Assembly: GCF_910592395.1 (NCBI RefSeq)
Contig: NC_088318.1
Coordinates: 16,308,349-16,368,348 of the forward strand
Direction: 5' to 3'
DNA: 60,000 nucleotides
Origin: Lineus longissimus
Lineage: Eukaryota > Nemertea > Pilidiophora > Heteronemertea > Lineidae
The notes below the pieces were generated by a model. It had not been told where the DNA came from. It saw nothing but the letters and a program-made list of their open reading frames with translations, and did no database searches. A program made the position numbers and the translations under genes. Below are positions 12,215 through 23,313 of this stretch, piece after piece (positions within the stretch are counted from its first letter, which is position 1; the number at the start of each line of letters is the position of its first letter).

Positions 12215-12469
12215 CTTCTTCTGGTACAACTGAGATCCAGAGTAACGCAACGCTTCCTCTTTCTCCATACATGTTGCTTTCTTTTTACTCATCTGGCAAA
12301 CCAACTGCCCCTGTTCTGGCAGCGCGTCAAATGTCAAACAATCGGAACGGTGGCACAAAATGGCACAAGCCAAGACCGAAACGACACTTTGATAGCCAAG
12401 GTCTGGTTGCTGGATCGCCCAATCAAACACAACCCTTTCAAAGTGATCATTTTGGTGGAATCCTCCCAT
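12215..12469 (-). CDS. PAN/Apple-like domain exon
   Basis: The frame ends at a splice donor (AAG|GTAAAT) in phase 0. It encodes a module with the PAN/Apple pattern: S-V-L-A-C-A-I-L-C-H-R-S-D-C followed by L-T-F-D, a further cysteine in LVCQM, one more at ATCMEK, and a closing Y-S-G-S-Q-L-Y-Q-K strand. The spacing C-x3-C-x4-C with an aromatic two residues later is what PAN domains show. PAN domains bind protein or carbohydrate ligands in extracellular proteins and are very common in lophotrochozoan surface and secreted proteins. The 5' boundary is unsure. There is an ATG at 12469 behind an in-frame TAA, but no signal peptide, so an acceptor inside the frame is likely; CCAG|CAA at 12409 is one candidate. 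A signal-peptide exon should lie further right but was not identified. Confidence 0.65.
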
Positions 12470-15400
12470 TGGTTAGATATCATAGTCTTTATTTATTCTT
12501 GGTACGATAGTATCAAAGTAGACCCAATGATTGAAAAAGGTCAGAGAATCCTCACTTTTGTATCGTAGGGAAAAACGTTGTAGATTATGATGAAAAGTTA
12601 CGTCGTCCATTTATCTGGATAGCTGGAAGTCTTATTGTGTACAGGAAACCTGCTCAAAATTCGAAGTTGATTCTGACATACATGACAAAGTGAGGTACTG
12701 GTACTGTCTAGTACTTTTCAGTACTGCACATGCGCATTTACATCAGTGTACATGGAAGAACATACTGCATACTGCATACTGCATACTTGCAAAGATTTTG
12801 CAAATAACCTAGATTCACAAAAACAAAAATCCTTAAAAGAACATTTTTTGATTTGAAAATCCAAAGGAACGTTTGTACTTGTCAAAATAAAAATCAGAAA
12901 ATTTCATTTCATTACTTTTTGTGAACTGGAATTGCAAAAGTAAAGAGGCACCAAATATCTGTGATGAGGGAAAATAAAAGTCTGGAAAAAACTGAAAGAA
13001 ATTTCACAAGCAGTCAAAATAAAAGCATCAACAATTAGATTCTTTTCAGAAATTTTTGCAAATTGCAAAAGTACATCCCACAATTGTCTTTCGTAGCACT
13101 TCAGTTATGTCTCCATGCTCATATCATACACACTCATATAACTTGTATTGACCGAGCTGAAATAGATTTGTTGAAACCCTATCGATATCCCAACAGCATT
13201 GATAAAAAGTAAAAATGGCCGACTATCATCAGACTGGTGCAAATGATAAACTGGCAGTGCGCAACAAATATTGTCGAGAGCAGAATCCATTGTTGCTCCG
13301 TCAGTTCACCTTGCACACATCAGACTGGGTTGGGGCGATGTGAAATCTGCTCGAGTCCGCTACTAATTTTACTGCAGGGTTGAACCCGGCCTGGGGTAAC
13401 AGAGTTATGGGAACACCACGAGACTGGAAAATACCGCAGAAATATGGCTGAGCGAAAACCAAACTATCAATCGTCACTCATCACTCATCACATCTCATCT
13501 CTAAGTTAAAACGCCTTCCTCGGCACACAAGTAATATAAATGCATTGTACCTAGACGACGGTTTAACTTGAAATTCAGCATAAACACCACTGATCCGTTA
13601 TGAAAGATAAGCCCTTGATGCTCTCTCCAATGCAGCATTAGGTTTCAATCAATCCCTGTGCTGGTAGCTTTTGTGTCATCTCTGGGCATGGGTTACAATG
13701 CTGCTTTGTTTCGATAGGAAAAACAATAAAAGATATAAGACGATTTGTTCCGGTATGAAAATGTTTCAGTATTTTTCAAAATCGTCTGCATTCAAATATG
13801 AAGTTTATGAAAACAATATAAATCAATAACTTATACATACTCATTGATCGTTTCGTTCAAATGACCTTGATCATCATCGATTGGACTTTTAAGCCTGAAA
13901 TGACTAGTATTTTCAAAATTTCAACTTTAAAAGTGAAAGCTAACTATGAGATGGGGCATCCTTCAGAGTTTTTTCAGCAAAATGGAAAAGGTTTTTCAGA
14001 ATCTGAGAATCCAATAGGTGTTTTTCTTCTTACAGAAAAAACCTCAGGTGCACAATTGTAAAATTTTTCAAAAGCAAGCTTTGATTGTTGAGCATTGGAT
14101 CAAGTATGCTAGACCTTTCCAGTTTAAACCCATTTGAAACTTGGTGATTGCAAGAGTGCCAGCTTTGGCCATTGCACATATGGCATGACAACAGGTGGCA
14201 TGATTTCATCAAATTACCTACTCCAAGTCCAACTTCAATTAGATGTTGTGGCTAATGGCAGTAACAGAATATCACTCATTTTTCCTCAGAATATCAATGA
14301 GTCGTTTGCACTCACCGATTTCCTTTCCTGGCCCTGTTTACCATTATTTAATAACCTAATTTGCTCCGTCTGATTGTATTGACAATGGATACTCCAATAT
14401 CTAAGCGAGCATCAAATTTCCCGGTACACAAACCAACCATGTTTGCAAATTTGATTCGTGGGCGAGTAGCTAGGAGTTTTTTGGTGTGAAACTCCTCTGT
14501 GACATGCACCTGCCTGTTATATACTAGACTCGGACATGGCGAAGGTCATGCTTCCTATTGTTCTTTATTCAGATTACTTTCATGACTCTCGTGTCCAAAA
14601 TCATGCACTTGTCTAGAATGATAAGGCATGTATTTCTTAACTATTAGCAACCCTTTCACCCCCGAAGACATTGGCCATGTGACCAAAGTTGAATAATCTG
14701 ATTGGTCAGTTGACCAACCTGGATAGCGAAGTCAGCCAAGCCAATTGATCAATCGACCAAACCGATTGCGAATGGTCACTTGACCAAGCCCGGTTAAGTC
14801 AAGAATAGCAAGCCAACTGCATGGGTCAGTTCATAACTGTTGTTCAGTTGACCAGTTATCTAGTCAAAAATGGCATCGGTCGTGGACCAATATAAGTTGG
14901 TCAGAGAGACCAATTTATGTCTGCAAAACGTGCCTCCAATCTCAATACTCATCAAAGCTATGCTTACATTTTAAAACTTCAACTTCACAGGCTAGGTTCT
15001 CTATCAAGTGCACTTAACCAAGAGAAAAAATAAGCCGTATTGGATTACACCCAAATCTTTCATGATTTCAAAGTAAGTGCACAAATCAAAGACAGCAAAG
15101 GAATATAGGGGCTCTAATAAGTCATTTCTTGATTCTGTCTTCCATGTCTACAGACATTTTTTCCAAGAAACTGAGAAAAATTTGAAAGCTGTAATTACCT
15201 TTATCAGAGACCAAACTTTCATCAGGATATCAACTCAGCAAATTTTACCTGCATCAATCATTATGCCGATGTTGTTTTGGCTGATAGATAAATTCTGTAT
15301 ATTAAATATTGGTTAAATTGCCTGCTTTTCGTTCTACCACATGCCACATCAAGAAGATTAGAATACAAATATTGTCTGCCTTCAGCTGGAGATGATATCG

Positions 15401-18240
15401 TGAATCCATACCTACGATGATTCCACCAAAAATGTCCAATGTAAACTGAACATGTAGTGATTTTGTTTTCTGCCATTTGCACCTGAGATCCAAAGGCAAG
15501 ATGAGATCAGGATCAAAATATTTCCAGGTCCATATCTAAGTGATTCCATTTCCGGACCTTTTAAGCCGAACACAATACCATCATTGCGATAAATGAAGAG
15601 ATGTCTGAGCCCCGATTATAGTCACTTAAGCTCAGATTTCAGACATAAAACGTCTTGACGAAACCTTGGACAGATCAGTTACCAGACTTCCGATTTTTGT
15701 TCAACTGTTCAAGGTCTGATAGTGCCAAAGAATCAAGTCTTCAGGTTCAAGTAACTTCTGATCACATGACAAATCGAGTATTGTGTGACATCACAAGTGA
15801 CGTCGTACTTTGATCATAACACTTGATGTCTCACCTGAAGTTTATTGGACATGTTGGATCTTAAAGTCATTTTAACCCTAATTACTTTGAACTAGAGCAG
15901 CTTGCGATTTTTATCACTGCAACCTTTAATCATGATTTCCAAAGCCACCCACAGGGTCTCCAGCAAATGACCAAGTGTCCTCTGCAAACAAGCAATATTG
16001 ATAGCATTTCCTGCAATGTGGCCAAGTCAACAATCTTGAGTGTATGACTGGTTAAATGAAAGCCAAGAATGGTCACAAGTCACTGCATGAGATCACCAAT
16101 ATTTTGCTGGAATGGAGAGATCTATCACTTGCACCTTGAAACCAGCCGCATGATAGAAAATTAATTCGGTAGTATTGAAGGTCGCAGCAAGGTACGATTC
16201 TTGTTGCTGGCACTACTGATAAGTATCCATTGACAACTTATCTACAGAGTGCAAACATTGATAACCGAAGATCATGTCATATCCAATTAGAAGGTTGAGA
16301 ACATACTCGCTGGGAACCAAAAGATACAAGGGCTAATAATCCATACTGCGAAAATCAATCTATTTCACACTTCCACCAGTACGCTTCTTGCATCCCCTTG
16401 GACCTTTCCACTCACAATATCTGCTGACTGCCAACGTCCGAAGCTGACTTGTGTCCATGACCATTGTCATGAGTGGCTGCCGCTAGTATCAATTAACTTG
16501 GAACATGGTGAGAATCAGTCTTGCATGAAATGGATACCAGGTATGATTGAAATCTCGAAGCACCTCCTGTGGCCAAATAGAAATAATGCGAACAGAAAAA
16601 AATAATCTGTGGATCATTTTTTCCTCATTGCACCGCTGGTTGTTTTTGCAAGTGACGCGTCGAGCATTTGCTGTGCACAAAAACTGCACAAGTACTTCAG
16701 TAACACTTTTGGTGAAATTTAGTTGAGACATTATCCGTATATTATCAAAGATGACCTGGGCTTCCTGGTTTTACCAAAAACCGACTTTAGTTTTGCAATT
16801 TCAACATTAAAATACCAAAACTAGATTCATGGAGCAGGTTTTGACATCAGCAATCGTCTCCTCTGACACCAGCCTTACCTTTGATCATTCACAGTCTAAG
16901 ACTTTGTAAAATAGGCTAGATATTTTTCCTTGAGCTGTTTCCTTAAACCTCCTATATTAAGCGACCGGTCAGGTCACGCATGTTCAAGACAACACATCAC
17001 TTATAATTAGTTAAGGCAACACCGGCAAACACTTTGAAGCTCTCAACGATGGTCAAACTCAATGAAGCAATGCAGATGGTGTTCTTCATTGACAAGCTGC
17101 CAGGAACACTTCTATGACCTCATGACATGTTTGATTCTACAAAGGCTGTTTAATTAGCAATGGAGAAGAAATTCACTGATCAGTCATTCTCAAACATGTC
17201 AAAGAGTGACGACGGCAGGTTGGCAAGCAAACCCAACTCATTCAGCCAGCTGATGAACATGTTTTCAGAAAGAATGTTGACCACTAAAATAGATGCTCTA
17301 ACATGTCTAATAAAAATAACACTATTTTAAGTGCAACAGCGCAAACCCAACTCATTCTCGATAAACACGACTTCCAAAAGCAAACCCAACTCATACATCT
17401 CGATAAACATGACTTCCCAAAGCAAACCCAACTCATCCATCTAGATAAACAAGAATTCCGAAAGAACCACTAAAAATAAAAATAGATGCCCTAACATGTC
17501 TAATGAAATAACAACTAAGTGCAAAAGCATCATCATATCAGAGCAAGACCACCAAACATCCAAACAAATCAATGGTACATCATCAATTTTGGTGCATTCA
17601 AAAAAGAGCCACGGCATTGGTGTCTTGCCCAGGGCTTACAACCGGATGCATTCTTTGACATGAATGGCCGAAAATGTTCCCTGGTGACGGACAAGATTTC
17701 ATCGTGGTAATTGCAGCAACAGGGAAAACTCAGTGATGGTCCAAACAACCAGGGTTTCCAATTTGTAAAATGCTGTTAGTCAAGTGTCCTGCTGGCTTTT
17801 CAATTACACTATGGACAATCTTTATGAATCCCAAGATTAACAACATCTCTTTATAAAGTATTCTTTCTTGGTCTACAAACTACTTGAGCTATCCATTGTG
17901 ATTTAATCAGGGCAGCAGCAACGGAACTTCAAAGATGCCCAATCTGTACAGCCTATGTAAGCCCAATCTGTCCACCCTTTGTAAGGGGGCCCCTCCCTCC
18001 CACTGGATTTGGAATTGAATTTCGGTTTTTTTCCTGAGTCGTCAGAAATGCCCACATCAAATTTGTAAAATATTTTCTACTTCACCGTGAGAAATCTTTG
18101 GCATGTGACATAACAAGGAATCCTCACACACGAGTATCGTCACAAGTACTATCACTAGAAACGGGTCGCAGATGTATTAGGTCATCAAGCGGGAAATAAA
18201 TTGTAGCAAGCGCAATTCGATGCAATTGCAGCAATGAAAC
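12470..18240. other. No secure gene; upstream side of the PAN gene
   Basis: The 5' exons of the PAN gene should lie here. A minus-strand ATG at 13290 in a good context (CAACAATGG) opens a 61-codon frame to 13105 without a signal peptide or clear donor. Other frames (13861, 14134, 15077, 16489) are unremarkable. A repeated motif AAGCAAACCCAACTCAT occurs three times at 17340-17440. Otherwise plain AT-rich sequence. Confidence 0.4.
12761..12787. repeat. CATACTG short tandem repeat
   Basis: Nearly four copies of a 7-bp unit, CATACTG. Confidence 0.9.
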
Positions 18241-19678
18241 GGCCAGGGGCCATTGTGCTCACCGTATACATCTTTTAGTAGGCAGGATCATGCTTAGTTT
18301 AGAGGTGAATATGGTGAACACAATCAGGCATGAAGACTTTTTTTAGATGTGTATTGATTTTTAGATGTGTATTGATGTCAAGTAATAAGACAGGGCAGTA
18401 TATATAAGTTTATGATCCAACCAATAATTGTCTATGACATCAACAAGATCAATATCGTGTGATTGCTAAGAGTCCCTGCAATAAAAAATTCATCGAAAAA
18501 AAGTCATTAATAAGCAAGATATTGCACGTCCTACTTTTTCAGTTTTGACCCCCTGGTGGCCAAATCAAGAATCAGATGAGGCCAAAATTCGGTGTCAGAG
18601 ATTATCTGATGTAGGGGGTTACATGTACCAACTTTCAAGTTCATAGCTTCAGCAGTTAAGAAACGTGCCATAGTTACACTCTAATGGCCAATTTACGCCA
18701 TTTGACCTCTGTGACCTAGAAAAGGAGGTCAAATCCAAAAATCGTAGGACATGTGGTGTATCCTTGCTAGAAGTCCCTGCCATAAAAATTTTATCGAAAA
18801 CAATTCACTCAAATAAGCAAGATATTGCACTTCTTACTTTTTCCATTATGGCCCCCTGGTGGCCGAATAAAGAATCAGATCAGGCCAAAATTCGGCATCA
18901 AAGGTTATCTGATGTAGGGGGTTATATGCACCAAGTTTCAAGTTCATAGCTTTACTGGTTAAGAAACGTGCCATAGTTTACACTCCAACGGCCAATTTAC
19001 GCCATATGACCTCTGTGACCTTGAAAAGTAGGTCAAATTCAAAACCCGTAAGACATGTGATGTATTCTTCCTAAGAGTACCTACCATAAAAATTTTATCG
19101 AAAACAAGTCACTTAATATAAGCGAGATATCACACTTTTTAGATATCCACTTTTGGCCCCCTGGTGGCAAAGTTGAGAATCAGATCAAACTGAAATTCAG
19201 CACCAGAGGCTATGTGATATAGGGGGTTATATGTACCAAGTTTCAAGTTCATATCTTTAGTGGTTAAGAAATGTGCCATAGTTTACACTCTAACGGCCAA
19301 TTTAAGCCATATGACCTCTGTGAACTTGAAAAGTAGGTCAAATTAAAAACCCGTATGATATAAGATGTATATTTGCTATGAGTACCTACAACACAAGTTT
19401 CATCGAAAACAAGTCACTAATAAGCGAGATATCACACTTTTTAGATATCGACATTTGGCCCCCTGGTGGCCAAGTTGAGAATCAGATCGGACCGAAATTC
19501 AGTGTCAGAGGTCACCTGACCTAGGGGGTGCTGTGTACAAAGTTTTAAGTTCATAGCCCTAGCGGTTAAGAAACGTGCCACTGTTTTTTAAATAGGATAC
19601 GACGACGGACGACGGACGACGACGACGGACGACGGACACTGCGGTATTACATAAGACTCCCCTACGGTGAGCCAAAAA
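18241..19678 (+). mobile_element. Array element, ~300-bp units with GACGAC microsatellite end
   Basis: Starts GGCCAGGGGCCATTGTGCTC and ends in a GACGACGGAC microsatellite followed by CCTACGGTGAGCCAAAAA. Between them are four diverged ~303-bp units, each with GGCCCCCTGGTGGC (18548, 18851, 19157, 19459), a TGACCTCTGTGACCT motif and an AGAAACGTGCCA motif. The layout (tandem core plus microsatellite plus short hairpin-like end, no coding capacity) matches the non-autonomous elements known in bivalves (pearl-like or Helitron-derived types), an analogy rather than an assignment. A related copy lies at 43885-45005. Confidence 0.7.
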
Positions 19679-20522
19679 TCAAGAAAATGTAAGATACAAG
19701 TCAGAAAAGACAAAAGGGAAAAGATAAAAAATAATAAAATATTTTTGGCCGTCCCTGACCGGGGTTTGAACTCACGACCTTTGGATTGCCACAACACGAA
19801 AAACACAAAACATGCAATTTCGGCCATATCTGTGTCTGCGTTGTGACCTCTGTGACCTCGACAAGTAGGTCAAATTAAAAACCCATATGATATATGATGT
19901 ATCCTTGCTATGAGTACCTACCACAAAAGTTTTATCGAAAACAAGTCATCAATAAGCGAATTATCACACTTTTTAGATATCCACATTCGGCCCCCTGGTG
20001 GCCAAGTTGAGAATCAGATCAGACCGAAATTCAGCACCAGAGGTTATCTGGTATAGGGGGTTATATGTACTAAGTTTCAAGTTCATAGCTGTGGAGGTTG
20101 AAAAACGTGCCATAGTTACACTGAAACAGCCAATTTACGCCATTTGACCTCTGTGACCTTGAAAAGTAGGTCAAATTAAAAACCCGTACGATATATGATG
20201 TATCCTTGCTATGAGTACCTACCACAAAAATTTCATTCCAAACAAGTCATTAATAAGCGAGATATCACACTTTTTAGATATCTACATTCAGCCCCCTGGT
20301 GGGCAAATTAAGAATCAGATCGGACCGAAATTTAGTGTCACAGGTCATCTGACCAAGGGAGTCCTGTGTACAAAGTTACAAGTTCATAGGCTTAGCGGTT
20401 AAGAAACGTGCCACTGTTTTTGAAACAGGATACGACGACGACGACGGACGACGACGACGACAGACGACGACGGACGACGGACACTGCGGTATTGTAAAGA
20501 CTCCCCTACGGTGAGCCAAAAA
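19679..20522 (+). mobile_element. Second array element of the same family, abutting the first
   Basis: Contains two further units (GGCCCCCTGGTGGC at 19991, a variant at 20291), a GACGAC microsatellite and the same terminal CCTACGGTGAGCCAAAAA. Its left part (about 19680-19840) is foreign and includes a tRNA-like piece. Either a partial tandem copy or one long element interrupted by duplication of its terminal block. Confidence 0.6.
19735..19810 (-). mobile_element. tRNA-like fragment, probable SINE remnant
   Basis: On the minus strand it carries a B-box-like GAGTTCAAACCCC with flanking pairable bases, followed by an A/T-rich run. No A box was found. Confidence 0.35.
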
Positions 20523-23187
20523 GCAAGTGCACTCTTCAGCACGCTGTCAATGAAAAAGCACCAACTCGAAGCAGCAATAGTGTCTTGTGATACTTCAGGC
20601 CCCTCTTTATCATGTTTATGCAATTATTGGGGGTTGAGGCACACAATCTGATGTTGGTTAGAGTACATGTACCTCGATAACACAGTTTCAAGGAGTTGTC
20701 CAATCTTCTCCCGAAAATTAGTGGTGTTTTTGTCACATGCAAAAAGTGGCAATTTCATTGTACATGTAGCTGCTTCTGTCAATGACGACCTTATATTCTG
20801 ACTTTTGCTTGGTTTAAGAGAGTCCAGTCAAAACGTCTGATATAAAAGTCCTCTCAAGAAATACACCAGAAGTATGCCCCAGTTTCAAATTCTTCCACTG
20901 CCACAGAAGTCAATGACATAAGTGCAGTCAATAGCATACATGTACACCGAGTGCTCCCGAAGCAAGCTTAAATGAAATGGTCTTAACATGTCTAATGCGC
21001 TGTACAGTGGAACCTCCCTTAGCGGACACCTCTATATTAAGGACAACCTCTCTATCAAGGACACTAGTTTTGGTCCCAAGTTGGTTGTTACCATTCAATT
21101 TGATCTCTCTATTATGGACAGCACTTGTCAGTCCCAAGGGTGTCCTTAATAGAGAGGTTCTACTGTACTTAATAACCATATCATAGCACTCAGCGATTCC
21201 AATAAAGTCACTTTGTCAAGCAATAAGACCTCAATATATAAGGCGAGTCAAAGATCGTATCACTAGAAATGCAAACAATTGCCTGCATGAAAGAGATAAA
21301 TTTGGACAAGTCAACATAATGAAAGATAATTTGATCTTGGTGAATGATGAATATCTGACAATTACTATGCTACATGTAGAGTTTACTGATTGAAAAAAAA
21401 ACTGTTGAAAAGTAAAAGACGAAATATATCGCTTTTTGTATCACTGCTGTCTTTGACACTTTTAAAACAATAATGCAGAAAACTTAGGATAAAGTGGTTA
21501 CAATTTTATCATTATATGTAAGGTACAATTTTGTCCGAATTTTATCTCAACATGTGGTGTACAATCATCTTTAAATGACTGCACGTTCACAGCATGACCC
21601 AGCCTTTTTCATGTTCAAATGATTCGATGGTCCTTGATAATTTTTTAATAGGTGATTTTGCTGTAACAGGTTATGATTGGACTTAAGTGACCTAATTCCA
21701 ATGAGCTCCAACATGTCCAATGATTTTAAAAAAATTAACAAGTGCTTCTTTTGGAAACTGTTTTAATTCACTCATTGTAGGGTTACATAAACATTTCCTT
21801 ACATTTCTGACTACACAATTCTGACTCCACCAAAATTGTGTAACCATCCAAAATGATCTGCTAGTAAATGATTAACACAACACCTCGTTATCATTATTCC
21901 TGATCGTGTGTGTCAAATTCAATAACGAAGATAATTTGATTAGGATGAAGAGCCTTGTGGCACTGCTCGGTGTTAATCAAGTACTATCATTTTCTAAATC
22001 GTGACAATGACACTGAACAATGCTTGTAATCAAATGTCACTATTCTCAATAAAAGATTTTTATTAGTATGGGCTTTGATCATATGTGAGAGTCACAGCAA
22101 ACCAGGCGCATGTCCCTCTGAGCTTTGCAGGTTGAGATGCACTGGTTGATTATATTTCACTGTTATCTGCCTTTTGTGTAATCTGAGTACAACAATTTCT
22201 TCTCTTATCTCCTGGTGTCATTTTGGCTAATCTTGGCATGACATGTGTCTCATTTGGCTGTGATGGGTCACATATCTCAATCCTCAGAACATGGACATTG
22301 GCTGACGACACATGAGAAAACACCCTGTGGAGCCAAAACAACATGACGCTATAGTATTTTTGCTTAGATTTAAAAATCATGGTCCAAATGACATGAAATC
22401 AGAGCTAGTCAATATAATATTATCCCAATCGGAACATGTGCGGGTTCTCAAATAGGGATATCAAAAGCATATCCAATATCTTATGACCATTCATCGTTCT
22501 CTATATCATGTTGAACATGATTATGGACTCAAAGCATGACTTGTCCAATATTGTACATCCATTTATCGTTCTTCAATATCGTGAATGATACACAACACGT
22601 CCACAGCGAATGAAACTTGGAATCAATAACGCGTGGATAAATGAGAAATCAATCGAACAACAATAATTGGAACATTTCGGATAAATTTCTGCTTTGACTC
22701 TCGTTTGCTGGTCAAAGAATGTCTCATTGGTCAAAAATATGTGATGACATAAAGATCTCCTCCTTTTCTGGCATGATAAGTATGTTAATAAGCTGTGGCA
22801 GGAATCTAGTTCTTAACTGAACCATTGAATCCGCTCATTCAGAACTATCTCTGAAAGGCAGCAGTTACACTTTGAGCAAAGACGCACCTCTAACATTTCT
22901 AAAGTCCCATGTTTTTCTTCATACATGCCATAATGACTCGTTCACCCGAGGCATGTTTTTTTCTCAATGGGAAAGCCTCTCTTTGTGAGAAGTCTAACAG
23001 ATTCACAAACGTTTTGCCCACAGGTACTGGTGTACCAGTTTATATGAGTTTTTTCCAAAAGAGCTGCGTTCTTATACCTCCCTTTTTTACCTTTGCCAAG
23101 AAGTCTTACAAGCCTGTTACAGTCAATTACATGAACTTGAAAACTAGCACCAATATAATTTTTTCTCACACATGTCAAAAGGTTTGC
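20523..23187. other. No gene seen apart from a MITE
   Basis: AT-rich noncoding sequence. The frame at 22150-22380 (-) has no recognisable motif. Confidence 0.5.
21005..21165. mobile_element. 161-bp MITE with TA target duplication
   Basis: Ends CAGTGGAACCTCCC and GAGAGGTTCTACTG are imperfect inverted repeats flanked by TA on both sides (21003-21004, 21166-21167). The inside is largely self-complementary (CTATCAAGGACAC against GTGTCCTTAATAG). CAGT ends with TA duplication fit the Tc1/mariner/pogo group. Confidence 0.75.
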
Positions 23188-23313
23188 CTACTCCCCATTA
23201 GCGATCATCTCCAGTTCCTGCCAAGAGTGACCAATGGTCTTCATGTCACTCTCAAAGCCCATCACCAGCTGTTCCTTGGTTTCCTTCTTTTTCTCTTCCC
23301 CAGTTGGTACCAT
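23188..23313 (-). mobile_element. Possible remnant of a LINE reverse-transcriptase C-terminus
   Basis: A short frame ends in a stop and reads EQLVMGFESDMKTIGHSWQE then LEMIANGE. The D-M-K-x-x-G-x-x-W-x-x-x-E pattern recalls the segment near the end of many non-LTR retrotransposon polyproteins, where it is normally followed by a longer basic and tryptophan-containing tail. Here the tail is missing. The match is short and made by eye, so it could also be the last exon of a host gene. Confidence 0.28.

Noticed and set aside
12175-12510. 111-codon plus-strand frame
   Set aside because: Antisense shadow of the PAN exon, whose cysteine pattern and splice donor fix the strand.
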